Shown here one piece after another: positions 14,247-22,575 of a stretch of 64,000 bases of DNA (position 1 is the first letter of the stretch; each line of letters begins with the position of its first letter). Made by a program: the position numbers and the translations under genes. Under the pieces are notes generated by a model, which was not told the DNA's origin, searched no databases, and saw only the letters and a list, made by a program, of their open reading frames with translations. Source of the stretch: Sphingoaurantiacus capsulatus (GTDB lineage: Bacteria > Pseudomonadota > Alphaproteobacteria > Sphingomonadales > Sphingomonadaceae); assembly GCF_042648405.1 (NCBI RefSeq), contig NZ_JBHRXV010000011.1, positions 62,001 through 126,000 on the forward strand. Direction: 5' to 3'.

Positions 14247-17027
14247 ATGGCCGACTACCGCCTGCCGCCGCTGCCCGAGGCTGCGCTTCCCGAGGAAGTG
14301 AAGCGGTTGCTCGACGGCGTGACGCCGGGGCTCAAGCTGGCGAACGCCGCCGCGCTCGCCTGGGACTATTCGCCCTTCCTGCGATCCTTGATGCGCCGCC
14401 GCGACGACACCTTGCGCCGGCTGGCCGAGGCCGGTCCCGATGTCGCGCTCACCGAGGCGTTCGCGCGCCTCGATGGCGAGGCCGCCGTCGCGAAGCGGAT
14501 GCGGCAGGCGAAGGCCGATGTCGCGCTGATCGCGGGCCTCGCCGACATGGCGGGGCTGTGGCCGCTGGAGATTGTGACGCGGGCATTGTCCGACCTCGCC
14601 GACCGCACGCTCGATCTCGCGGTCGCCGCCGCCGTCGCCGAGCGGGCGCCGGGTGCCGACCCGAAGGGGTTCGCGGTGCTCGGCCTCGGCAAGCTCGGCT
14701 CACACGAGCTCAACTATTCGAGCGATGTCGACCTGATCCTGCTGCACGACCGCGCCAGCCTGCCGCGCCGCGAGCGCGACGATCCCGACGAGGCGGCGTT
14801 GCGGGTGGCGAAGCGCGTCGTCGAGCTGATGCAGGCGCGCGACGGCGACGGCTATGTGTTCCGCGTCGATCTGCGGCTGCGCCCGTCGTCGGAGGCGACG
14901 CCGATCACGCTGCCGTGGGAAGCGGCGGAGAGCTATTATCAGTCGGAGGCGCTGCCGTGGGAGCGCGCCGCGTTTATCCGGGCGCGCGCCTGCGCCGGGG
15001 ACAAGAAACTGGGGCAGGCGTTCCTCGACAACATCGGCCCGTTCGTGTGGCGCCGCTCGCTCGACTACACCGCGATCCGCGACATCGAGGAAATCTCGCT
15101 GCGCATCCGCGACCATTTCGACGAGGGGCAGGAGGTCGGCCCCGGCTTCGACCTGAAGCGCGGGCGCGGCGGCATCCGCGAGGTCGAGTTCTTCGCGCAG
15201 ATCCACCAGATGATCTTTGGCGGGCGGGAGACCGGCCTGCGCGCGCCCGCCACGCTCGACGCGCTGGCGGCGCTGGCGGCGGCGGGGCGGATCGGCGCCG
15301 ACGATGCCGCGCAGCTCGGCGACGCCTATCGGCTGTATCGCACCGTCGAGCATCGCATCCAGATGCGCGACGACGAGCAGACGCATGCGGTGCCGACGGC
15401 GGCGCCGGCGCGCACCGCGCTGGCGAAGGCGTGCGGGCTCGACGGCTGGCGGTCGCTTGAGCGGCTGCTGGAGAGTGCGACCCGCGTTGTCGCGAAGCGC
15501 TATGACGGGCTGATCGCGCGCGCCGAGGGCGACCGGCTGCCGCGCGATGCGGCGGCGCTGACCAAGGCGTTCAAGGCGCGGAAATTTCCGGAAGGGCCGG
15601 CGCTCGTCGAGATGGTCGGGCGCTGGCGCGGCGGCAGCTACCGCGCGCTGCGGTCGCCTGATGCGCAGCGGGTGCTGGAGAATGTGCTGCCCGCGCTGGT
15701 CGAGGCGCTGGCCGAACAGCCCGACCCGGCGGGGGCGGCGCGGCGGCTCGACGGGTTTCTCGAGCAACTGCCGGCGGGCGTGCAGTTTCTCGGGCTGATC
15801 GAGGCCAATCCGCGGCTGTTAGGATTGTTGGGGCGGTTGCTCGGGGTGACGCCGGTGCTGGCCGATGCGCTGGCGCGGACGCCTGACCTGTTCGACGTGC
15901 TGCTCGACCCCGAGGCGTTCGCGCCGCTGCCCGATGCGCCGACGCTGGCCGAGGAGTTGCGGCTCTATGCGGGCAAGGGGCATATCGAGGACAAGCTCGA
16001 CCGGGTGCGGCGCTGGACCGCGGAGCGGCGGTTCCAGATCGGGGCGCAGCTGATCGAGGGACATGCCGATCCGCTGGCCGCCGCCACCGCCTACGCCGGC
16101 CTCGCCGATGCCGCCTTCGCGGTGCTGGCCCCGGCGGTCGAGGAGGCGTTTGCCGAGACGCATGGCCGGGTGGCGGGGAGCGAGCTGCTGGTGCTCGGCC
16201 TCGGGCGCTTCGGCGGGCGGGCGCTGACCGCGCGGTCGGACCTCGACATCATATTCCTGTTCAGCGGCAGCCATGAGGGCCAGTCGGACGGGGAGAAGCC
16301 GCTGCCGGCGACGCTCTACTTCAACCGGCTGGCGCAGCGGCTGACCGCGGCGCTGTCGGTGCCGACGGCGGCGGGGGCGCTGTACGAGGTCGACACGCGG
16401 CTGCGGCCATCGGGCGGACAGGGGCTGCTGGCGGTGACCATCGACACCTTCGCCGCCTATCAGCAGCAGGACGCCTGGACCTGGGAGCATATGGCGCTGA
16501 CGCGCGCGCGGGTGGTGATCGGTGCGGGCGCGGCGCGCGCGGCGGTGGAGCGCGCGATCGACGCGGCGCTGCACATGGATCGCGACGCGGAGAAACTGCG
16601 CACCGACGTGCTGGCGATGCGCGACGAGATGGAGGCGCACAAGCCGGGCACCGGCCTCTGGGACGTGAAATTGGGCGCGGGGGCGCTCGTCGATCTGGAG
16701 TTCATCGTCCATTACCTCCAGCTTCGTGATCGCGCGGCGTTCACGCCCGACCTGCGTGCGGCGTGCGCGGCGCTGATCGAGGCAGGGGCGCTGCCGCCGG
16801 CGCTGCTCGACGCGCATGATCTGATGACGCGGCTGCTGGTGATGCTGCGGCTGGTCATTCCCGGCACCGGGGCGATCGCCAAGATCCCGGCCGATGTCGG
16901 CGCGCGGCTGGCGGCATCGACCGGGCACAAGGATCTGGCCGCGCTGGAAGCGGCGTTGAAGCTGGCCAAGGCCGCCGTGCTTGAGGCATGGGAAGCGGCA
17001 TTCGGCAGCAAGCGACGGGGAAAATAG
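14247..17027 (+). CDS. glnE: Bifunctional glutamine synthetase adenylyltransferase/deadenylase
   Basis: 926 residues, two nucleotidyltransferase domains that add and remove AMP on glutamine synthetase in response to PII. The N-terminal deadenylase domain shows LGLGKLGSHELNYSSDVDL near residue 150; the C-terminal adenylylase domain shows LGLGRFGGRALTARSDLDI near residue 655. Both metal-binding SDxDL/I motifs are intact, so both activities should be present. Start at 14247 follows AGGGAAGGG. Its stop is directly followed by the bcp start with no spacer. Confidence 0.97.
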   Translation: MADYRLPPLPEAALPEEVKRLLDGVTPGLKLANAAALAWDYSPFLRSLMRRRDDTLRRLAEAGPDVALTEAFARLDGEAAVAKRMRQAKADVALIAGLADMAGLWPLEIVTRALSDLADRTLDLAVAAAVAERAPGADPKGFAVLGLGKLGSHELNYSSDVDLILLHDRASLPRRERDDPDEAALRVAKRVVELMQARDGDGYVFRVDLRLRPSSEATPITLPWEAAESYYQSEALPWERAAFIRARACAGDKKLGQAFLDNIGPFVWRRSLDYTAIRDIEEISLRIRDHFDEGQEVGPGFDLKRGRGGIREVEFFAQIHQMIFGGRETGLRAPATLDALAALAAAGRIGADDAAQLGDAYRLYRTVEHRIQMRDDEQTHAVPTAAPARTALAKACGLDGWRSLERLLESATRVVAKRYDGLIARAEGDRLPRDAAALTKAFKARKFPEGPALVEMVGRWRGGSYRALRSPDAQRVLENVLPALVEALAEQPDPAGAARRLDGFLEQLPAGVQFLGLIEANPRLLGLLGRLLGVTPVLADALARTPDLFDVLLDPEAFAPLPDAPTLAEELRLYAGKGHIEDKLDRVRRWTAERRFQIGAQLIEGHADPLAAATAYAGLADAAFAVLAPAVEEAFAETHGRVAGSELLVLGLGRFGGRALTARSDLDIIFLFSGSHEGQSDGEKPLPATLYFNRLAQRLTAALSVPTAAGALYEVDTRLRPSGGQGLLAVTIDTFAAYQQQDAWTWEHMALTRARVVIGAGAARAAVERAIDAALHMDRDAEKLRTDVLAMRDEMEAHKPGTGLWDVKLGAGALVDLEFIVHYLQLRDRAAFTPDLRAACAALIEAGALPPALLDAHDLMTRLLVMLRLVIPGTGAIAKIPADVGARLAASTGHKDLAALEAALKLAKAAVLEAWEAAFGSKRRGK

Positions 17028-17489
17028 ATGGTCGACGTCGGCGATACCGCACCAGCGTTCGAGCTCGACAGCGAGGAAGGCGCGATCAGCCTCACCGGGC
17101 TGAAGGGCCAGAAGGTCGTGCTCTACTTCTACCCGAAAGACGACACGACGGGTTGCACCCGGGAGGCGATCGACTTCACCGGCCTCGGCGGCGACTTCGC
17201 CAAGGCGGAGACGGTGGTGATCGGCGTGTCGAAGGACACCGTCGCCAAGCACGCCAAGTTCCGCGCGAAATACGACCTCGGCGTCAAGCTGGCGTCGGAC
17301 CCGGAAGGCGCGACGATCGAGCGCTACGGCAGCTGGGTCGAAAAGACGCTCTACGGCCGCAAATACATGGGCATCGACCGCTCGACCTTCCTGATCGGCC
17401 GCGACGGCAAGGTGGCGAAGGTCTGGCGCAAGGTGAAGGTGCCGGGGCACGCCGAGGCGGTGCTGGAAGCGGCGAAGGGGCTGAAATAG
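17028..17489 (+). CDS. bcp: Thioredoxin-dependent peroxiredoxin (Bcp/PrxQ)
   Basis: 153 residues, thiol peroxidase reducing hydroperoxides. The active site is YFYPKDDTTGCTREAIDF with the peroxidatic Cys at 43. The second Cys usual five residues later in E. coli Bcp is Ala here and no other Cys exists in the chain, so it must work as a 1-Cys enzyme with an external reductant. The C-terminal FLIGRDGKVAKVW segment is standard. The ATG abuts the glnE stop, suggesting cotranscription and coupled translation. Confidence 0.95.
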   Translation: MVDVGDTAPAFELDSEEGAISLTGLKGQKVVLYFYPKDDTTGCTREAIDFTGLGGDFAKAETVVIGVSKDTVAKHAKFRAKYDLGVKLASDPEGATIERYGSWVEKTLYGRKYMGIDRSTFLIGRDGKVAKVWRKVKVPGHAEAVLEAAKGLK

Positions 17490-17496
17490 CTTTTTT

Positions 17497-17594
17497 CGTC
17501 ATCCCCGCGAAGGCGGGGACCAGTCCACCAAATAACCTGCCAGCTTCGCTGGCGCCTTTATCTGTGCTGGGTCCCCGCCTTCGCGGGGATGACG
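17497..17594. repeat. Long palindrome, CGTCATCCCCGCG type
   Basis: Perfect 24-bp arms (17497-17520 and 17571-17594) around a 50-base core with its own CCAGCTTCGCTGG hairpin. The left arm follows a TTTTTT run. A REP-like element between bcp and the ferritin-like gene. Confidence 0.85.
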
Positions 17595-17604
17595 ATGAGG
17601 AGAG

Positions 17605-18420
17605 ATGTCGACTTCAATGACCAGCCTCGCGCTTGCCGCCCGTACCGTCCTGCTGACCGCCGACGCGCGCGCCAAGGCGGCGGCGTCGCGGGCGATGGCG
17701 GCGGCGTGGGGGGCGGGCGCCGTCGAGGTCGGCTTCGAGGTGGCGATGCCCGATGTGCCGGCGCGCCCTGATCGCCCCGAGCTGCTGCCGCCCAACCGGA
17801 TGCCGAAGCGCGGCAAGGCGGGCTCCGAACGCTCGCGCTTCGCGCTGCTGCATGCGATCGCGCACATCGAGCTGAACGCCATCGACCTCGCCTGGGATAT
17901 TGCAGGTCGGTTCGGTGAGGGGATGCCGCGCGCCTTCCTCGACGACTGGGTGCGCGTCGCCGACGACGAGGCGCGGCACTTCCTGCTGATCGACGACCGA
18001 CTGCGTGAACTGGGCGGTGCCTATGGCGACCTGCCGGCGCATGACGGGCTGTGGCAGGCCTCGACCGCGACCGCGCACGACCTGCCGGCCCGGCTGGCGG
18101 TGGTGCCGCAGGTGCTGGAGGCCCGCGGGCTCGATGTGACGCCGGCGATGGTGGCGCGACTCAGGGCGGCGGGCGACGATCGCGCCGCTGATATCCTCGA
18201 TATCATCTACCGTGACGAAATCGCGCACGTCGCGGCGGGCAACCGCTGGTTCCGTTGGACGTGCGACTCCAACGGTTCATCGCCCGCCGAGGCGTTCCGG
18301 GCCCTCGTTTCGACCCACTTCAAGGGTGAATTGAAGCCGCCTTTCAATGACTTGGCACGGGGCGAGGCGGGCATGACGCCCGATTTCTACCACCCCCTTG
18401 CCACCCGCGACGGCGGCTGA
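17605..18420 (+). CDS. DUF455 ferritin-like protein
   Basis: 271 residues, family DUF455, a ferritin-like four-helix bundle with a likely di-metal centre. Metal ligands are suggested by HAIAHIELNAIDLAWD (about residue 90), VADDEARHFLLIDDR (about 115) and RDEIAHVAAGNRWF (about 205), the E/H pattern of ferritin-like folds. The N-terminal third, with ELLPPNRMPKRG, is also family-typical. GAGGAGAG gives a good ribosome binding site. The molecular function of the family is not established; a tRNA-hydroxylase-like role has been suggested by similarity to MiaE. Confidence 0.85.
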   Translation: MSTSMTSLALAARTVLLTADARAKAAASRAMAAAWGAGAVEVGFEVAMPDVPARPDRPELLPPNRMPKRGKAGSERSRFALLHAIAHIELNAIDLAWDIAGRFGEGMPRAFLDDWVRVADDEARHFLLIDDRLRELGGAYGDLPAHDGLWQASTATAHDLPARLAVVPQVLEARGLDVTPAMVARLRAAGDDRAADILDIIYRDEIAHVAAGNRWFRWTCDSNGSSPAEAFRALVSTHFKGELKPPFNDLARGEAGMTPDFYHPLATRDGG

Positions 18421-18534
18421 TTAGACATAAGGCGTCGCCGCGGCTGGGGAGTCGCGGCGAATTTGTTCAAAGTACTGGACACACACCCGACACGCGGTCG
18501 GGCCGTATGCGTATGAACCGGGGGGCTCAATACG

Positions 18535-19698
18535 GTGCAGCAATTCAAAAGCATGATTCAGCAGGTGGATTCGCTGATTCAGCGCTATTTCCCTGAGCAC
18601 CAGATCTACTTGCGCAGCGGTGGCAGTGTCCGGCTCATCAAGATCGGGACTCGCGTACAACTTATGGCAGCAGGCACCACGGCGCTCGTCGCGCTCTGGA
18701 TGGGCACCGCGACCGTCAGCATGGTCTCGGGCGCCGATCAGGACGACATCATCGCGGCCAAGCAGGCGGAGTTGCGCCAGCTCGAGGCACAGGTGGCCTA
18801 TATGAAGGCCGACGTCAGCAACCTCAAAGGCGACGTGCTCGCCTCGGCGCAGCGGATCGAGCAGCGGCAGGCGTTCCTCGCCAATCTGCTCTCCGGCAAG
18901 GCCGATTTGAACGCGCTCGCCGCGATGCTGCCGAAGGCCGGCACCGCCGTTGCCGCGCACGGCGACGCGAAGCATGCCTCGCTGCTGGCGCCGTTCGCCA
19001 AGCTGGAGCGCGAGCAGCTCGCCTTCGTCGACCAGGCGACCGCCGCCGCCGAGGCGCGCTACAAGGACACGCAGGCGCTGATCCGCCGCCTCGGCCTCGA
19101 GCCCGGCCGCTTCGTCGGCCAGTCGAGCGTCGCGATGGGCGGCCCGCTGGAGCCCGCCGACGGCGAGCCGAAGTTCCAGGAGCTGTTCCTGAGCTGGAAG
19201 AAGGTCGAGCGCCTCGAAGCCTCGCTCGGCGCGCTGCCGTCGGTGCAGCCGGTGAAGCGCGCCAGCTACACCAGCAGCTACGGCGTACGCTACGATCCGT
19301 TCAGCGGCCGCGCCGCGATGCACGCCGGCGTCGATCTCGCGGGCGCGCACGGAGAGCCGATCCTCGCGACGGCTGACGGCGTGGTGCACACCGCCGGCTG
19401 GGGCGGCGCCTATGGCAAGATGGTCCAGATCGGCCACGGCAAGGGCCTCGCCACCCGCTACGGCCACATGTCGCGCCTGACGGTGCGCGCCGGCGAGCGC
19501 GTGAAGAAGGGCGACATCATCGGCCGCATGGGCTCGACCGGCCGCTCGACCGGCACCCACCTTCATTACGAGGTGCGCGTCGATGGCCGCGCGGTGAACC
19601 CGATGCCGTTCCTGCGCGCGTCGAACACCGTGCTGGCGATCCAGAACCGCGTCGACGGGGTCGGGCAGGGCGGGCCGGAGATTCCGGCCGCCGATTGA
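18535..19698 (+). CDS. M23 (LytM) family peptidoglycan hydrolase or regulator
   Basis: 387 residues. A cytoplasmic N-terminus of about 40, one membrane helix (QLMAAGTTALVALWMGTATV), a periplasmic coiled coil (residues 75-190, Gln/Glu/Leu heptads) and a C-terminal LytM domain. Zinc ligands are present: HAGVDLAG and HLHYEVRVDG, with RYGHMS between them, so it may be catalytically active. The start is GTG 18535 behind GGGGGG; no better ATG fits. Likely acts in cell-wall remodelling at division or growth. It is followed by erpA after 31 bases. Confidence 0.92.
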   Translation: MQQFKSMIQQVDSLIQRYFPEHQIYLRSGGSVRLIKIGTRVQLMAAGTTALVALWMGTATVSMVSGADQDDIIAAKQAELRQLEAQVAYMKADVSNLKGDVLASAQRIEQRQAFLANLLSGKADLNALAAMLPKAGTAVAAHGDAKHASLLAPFAKLEREQLAFVDQATAAAEARYKDTQALIRRLGLEPGRFVGQSSVAMGGPLEPADGEPKFQELFLSWKKVERLEASLGALPSVQPVKRASYTSSYGVRYDPFSGRAAMHAGVDLAGAHGEPILATADGVVHTAGWGGAYGKMVQIGHGKGLATRYGHMSRLTVRAGERVKKGDIIGRMGSTGRSTGTHLHYEVRVDGRAVNPMPFLRASNTVLAIQNRVDGVGQGGPEIPAAD

Positions 19699-19729
19699 AG
19701 GTTGCCGCGCTTCGGCCTATCTGGAGCGC

Positions 19730-20059
19730 ATGACCGACGTCCGCCTCTCGTCTGCCGCCGCGAAACGCGTTGCCGCGATCGCCGCGCGCCAGGGTGACCC
19801 GAGCCTCAAGCTCCGCCTGTCGGTAGACGGCGGCGGCTGCGCGGGCTTCCAGTACAAATTCGGGCTGGAGAGCCAGGTCGCCGACGACGACATCGTCACC
19901 GAGACCGACGGCGTGCAACTCGTTATCGACGCGGTGAGCCTGCCGTTCATCGACGGCGCCGAGGTCGATTATGTCGAAAGCCTTGGCGGCGCGTCCTTCC
20001 AGGTCCGCAACCCCAACGCCACGTCGGGCTGCGGCTGCGGCACCAGCTTTTCCGTCTAA
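19730..20059 (+). CDS. erpA: A-type iron-sulfur carrier ErpA
   Basis: 109 residues, accepts and delivers Fe-S clusters. The three ligand cysteines are at 37 (VDGGGCAGF) and 101/103 (SGCGCGTSF). The fold segments LKLRLSVDGGG and GAEVDYVESLGG are standard. Sequence and length match ErpA/IscA; the role among A-type carriers is inferred from gene order, as no isc or suf genes are in the window. xthA starts 8 bases after the stop. Confidence 0.92.
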   Translation: MTDVRLSSAAAKRVAAIAARQGDPSLKLRLSVDGGGCAGFQYKFGLESQVADDDIVTETDGVQLVIDAVSLPFIDGAEVDYVESLGGASFQVRNPNATSGCGCGTSFSV

Positions 20060-20066
20060 CGCCCCC

Positions 20067-20834
20067 GTGAAAATCGCGACCTTCAACATCAACGGGGTCG
20101 GCGCCCGCCTGCCGCGGCTGCTCGACTGGCTCGCCGAGGCCAAGCCCGATGTCGCCTGCCTGCAGGAGATCAAATGCATGGGGGAGAAATTCCCCGTGCA
20201 GGAGATGAACGACGCCGGTTATCACGCGCTGGTCAGCGGCCAGAAGGGCTTCAACGGCGTCGCGATTCTGTCGCGCCAGCCCGCGACCGAGACGCAGCGC
20301 GGTCTACCGGGCGACGACGCCGACGAACAGGCGCGTTACCTCGAAGCCGAGATCGACGGCGTTACCATCGCGACGATCTACCTGCCCAACGGCAATCCGC
20401 AGCCTGGCCCCAAGTTCGATTACAAGCTGGCGTGGATGGCGCGCCTCGACGCGCATGCGAAATCGCTGTGGGCGTCGGAAAAGCCGGTCGTGCTGGCCGG
20501 CGACTACAATGTCATCCCGACCGATGAGGACGTCTATTCGGTGAAGGCGATGGCCGATGATGCGCTGATGCAGCCGGAATCGCGCGCCGCCTTCCGCCGC
20601 CTCGTCAATTCAGGCTGGACCGACGCGATCCGCACCCGCTTCCCGAGCGGGCCGATGTATACGTTCTGGGATTATCAGGCCGGCGCCTGGCAGCGCGATG
20701 CGGGCTTCCGCATCGACCATCTGCTGCTGTCGCCGCCCGCCGCCGACCGGCTGCTCAATGCCGGCATCGACCGCCACGTCCGCGGCCTCGAGAAAGCCAG
20801 CGACCATGTGCCGGTGTGGATCGAGCTGCGCTGA
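20067..20834 (+). CDS. xthA: Exodeoxyribonuclease III
   Basis: 255 residues from a GTG at 20067 eight bases after erpA; the longer frame from 19971 merely reads back through erpA. AP endonuclease/3'-exonuclease of base excision repair. Signature segments: KIATFNINGVGAR (Asn), CLQEIKC (metal Glu), LPNGNP, AGDYNVIPTDEDVY (catalytic Asp and Asn), RIDHLLLSP and SDHVPVWIEL (catalytic His). The enzyme core is complete. Confidence 0.97.
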   Translation: MKIATFNINGVGARLPRLLDWLAEAKPDVACLQEIKCMGEKFPVQEMNDAGYHALVSGQKGFNGVAILSRQPATETQRGLPGDDADEQARYLEAEIDGVTIATIYLPNGNPQPGPKFDYKLAWMARLDAHAKSLWASEKPVVLAGDYNVIPTDEDVYSVKAMADDALMQPESRAAFRRLVNSGWTDAIRTRFPSGPMYTFWDYQAGAWQRDAGFRIDHLLLSPPAADRLLNAGIDRHVRGLEKASDHVPVWIELR

Positions 20835-20840
20835 GTTTGA

Positions 20841-20999
20841 TTAGCTGAGGCGGCGATGGCGGCTTGCGGAATAGGCCGTCCAGAGGCCTGACGCGAGGGC
20901 GACGAAGCCGACGCCGAGGCCCGGCCAGACCTGGCCGATCGCGAAGGCGACGAGCGCAATGGCGGCCGCAACTGCCAGATAGATGCGCATCGGGAACAT
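20841..20999 (-). CDS. Small membrane protein, 52 residues
   Basis: Reverse-strand ORF MFPMRIYLAVAAAIALVAF with two hydrophobic segments (residues 4-22 and 26-43) and a basic tail SRHRRLS. GAGGAGA lies nine bases before the ATG. It has good codon use and sits between xthA and the PEP-CTERM gene. A conserved two-helix hypothetical; function unknown. Confidence 0.55.
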   Translation of the reverse strand: MFPMRIYLAVAAAIALVAFAIGQVWPGLGVGFVALASGLWTAYSASRHRRLS

Positions 21000-21074
21000 C
21001 GGCGTCTCCTCGAAGGACCGAACGGCAGCGTAAGGCAGACGCCCACCGCACGTCTACCCGCCGCTAACGAAAGC

Positions 21075-21098
21075 GGCCGGCGGATCACTCCGCCGGCC
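21075..21098 (-). terminator. Terminator of the PEP-CTERM gene
   Basis: Ten-bp perfect stem GGCCGGCGGA/TCCGCCGGCC with loop TCAC, followed on the minus strand by GCTTTCGTT. Eight bases after the stop of the PEP-CTERM gene. Confidence 0.7.
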
Positions 21099-21105
21099 GG
21101 TCTTG

Positions 21106-21747
21106 TCAGCTGCGCTTGCGACGGCGCCGCGCCGCCGTCAGCGCGAGGACGCCGCTGCCGAGCAGCAGCAGCGCGCCCGGTTCGGGCACCTCGGCCGGGC
21201 CGGCGGCGGTGCCGAAGGTCAGGTCGCTGAACTTCACATAGGTGTTGGAATTGACGGCGTTCAGCGTGAACGACGAGAAGCCCGTGCTCGACGTGAAGCC
21301 GAAGAACGCCGTGGCAAAGGTCGTGTTCGGCACGTCGATGATCGTCGACAACACCGCCGAGTTGAGCGCGACCGTGTCGCCGCCCGGTTCGGTGGTGAAC
21401 AGGTCGATGCCGAGCGCGGTGATCGGCGTGTCGAAGGTGAAGGTCACCGTGCCGCCCCGCGAGAAGGTCAGGATATCGCCGAGGCCCCAGTTACCGATCC
21501 CGTAGAACAAGCTGTCCTGGATGAAGACGGCGTTGCCCGGATCCACCATCGTATAGCCGTTGCCGTTGTACTGATTGCCGAAATAGCTCTGGCTGCCGCT
21601 CGGCGAGATGCCCTCGTAAGTGTCGGTCGTGCTCGACGACAGCGCTGCCGAAAAGCTCGCCCGATCGGTGTAGCTGACCACCGCCGCCTGCGCCGAAACG
21701 CTCGCAACGAGAGCCGTTGCGCCGAGAAGCGCGTGTGAAAACTTCAT
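21106..21747 (-). CDS. PEP-CTERM sorted surface/exported protein
   Basis: 213 residues. Signal peptide MKFSHALLGATALVASVSAQA, a beta-rich Ser/Thr/Gly/Asn body typical of exopolysaccharide-associated proteins, and a C-terminal sorting signal VPEPGALLLLGSGVLALTA followed by RRRRKRS. The tripartite PEP motif, helix and basic tail direct processing by an exosortase. No exosortase (XrtA or similar) gene is in the window, so it must lie elsewhere. A hairpin CCGCCGCT/AGCGGCGG sits in its leader near 21793. Ligand unknown. Confidence 0.93.
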   Translation of the reverse strand: MKFSHALLGATALVASVSAQAAVVSYTDRASFSAALSSSTTDTYEGISPSGSQSYFGNQYNGNGYTMVDPGNAVFIQDSLFYGIGNWGLGDILTFSRGGTVTFTFDTPITALGIDLFTTEPGGDTVALNSAVLSTIIDVPNTTFATAFFGFTSSTGFSSFTLNAVNSNTYVKFSDLTFGTAAGPAEVPEPGALLLLGSGVLALTAARRRRKRS

Positions 21748-22089
21748 GCTGATGCCCCCTCAACGGCGCGCAGCCTCCTGCCGAACGCCGAAATCCGCCG
21801 CTCGACCGAGCGGCGGTCACACAACGCAAAAACCGATCCGGTGCGTGGTGGCCGCGCGTGAAGGCGATGCCGGGCATGTGCGGCATCGCCCTGAACGACG
21901 CGCCGCTTCCAGATATGGCAGTGGGAGTGCAAAAATCGCGCCACCGATATTTTTCAGATGGTTAACGGATTCCGGCGTGGCCGATTGTAAAGCCTGCCGA
22001 CGCAAGCCCGAGCGCTGACAACATCGCTTCGCCCTCCAGCCAAATCGCGTTACATTCTTCCTGTCGCCGTTCAGGGGCGAGGGAGACGG
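21748..22089. other. Divergent intergenic region, 342 bp
   Basis: Lies between the PEP-CTERM gene and a small exported protein, so it should hold both promoters. Apart from the leader hairpin near 21793 and an AT-richer stretch at 21930-21970, I see no gene. A weak sigma54-like TGGCA-N7-TGCA at 21916-21931 is not convincing. Confidence 0.5.
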
Positions 22090-22374
22090 ATGATGATGCG
22101 CGCGGTTCTTGCGGGTCTGGTGATGATGGCGCTGCCGGTCGAACTGGCGGCACAGGCGACGACGGCGGCGACGACCGAACCCGGTCGCGGCGCGACCGAG
22201 GAGAAGATCTGCAAGAAGCGGCTCGAGATCGGCTCGCTGGTTCGCAAGAAGAAGGAATGCTGGACCAAGGCGGAGTGGGAGCGCATCGCCGAGACGGAGC
22301 AGAAGGGCGCCAAGCGTACCCAGGACGAGCTGATGGGCGGCATGCGCTGCGACGCGGCGGTCCAGCCCTGCTGA
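22090..22374 (+). CDS. Small exported protein, CKKR..GSLVRKKK family
   Basis: 94 residues: signal peptide ending near LPVELAAQA, then a short Thr/Ala-rich linker and the motif ICKKRLEIGSLVRKKKECW followed by TKAEWERIAE. It is paralogous to the protein at 42082 (VCKREGETGSLVKKKKKVC, RQWEVVA). The two conserved cysteines flanking the basic stretch may form a disulfide in the periplasm. ATG at 22090 after GAGGGAGACGG. Function unknown; common in sphingomonads as far as I know. Confidence 0.75.
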   Translation: MMMRAVLAGLVMMALPVELAAQATTAATTEPGRGATEEKICKKRLEIGSLVRKKKECWTKAEWERIAETEQKGAKRTQDELMGGMRCDAAVQPC

Positions 22375-22378
22375 GCGG

Positions 22379-22564
22379 CTAGCGCGCCTCCAGCGCGAAT
22401 TTCGGCGTTCGCTTGCCCTTTGTGCGGCTGGTCAGGTGAACTTGGCCGCAGCGGTCGCAGCGATAGGGGCGCAGCGGCACGTCGGCATTCGCGGCGACCT
22501 GCAGCGCGTCCGGGTAGGCGGCGAAGCGGGTTTTCCGGCGGCAGACGCTGAGCTTGGTGCGCAT
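22379..22564 (-). CDS. Small zinc-ribbon-like protein
   Basis: 61 residues with CRRKTRFAAYPDAL at the start and YRCDRCGQVHLTSR at the end. This C...K..F.s...A / Y.C..C...HlTs arrangement is a widespread small protein type in bacteria and phages, probably nucleic-acid or metal binding. It precisely follows the acyltransferase gene on the same strand (11-bp gap) and lies end to end with the plus-strand small exported protein. Confidence 0.7.
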   Translation of the reverse strand: MRTKLSVCRRKTRFAAYPDALQVAANADVPLRPYRCDRCGQVHLTSRTKGKRTPKFALEAR

Positions 22565-22575
22565 GGCGCGCAGCT

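Noticed and set aside
21916..21931. sigma54-like TGGCA-N7-TGCA site
   Set aside because: Two consensus positions differ and it lies about 160 bp from the nearest gene in that direction; chance match likely.
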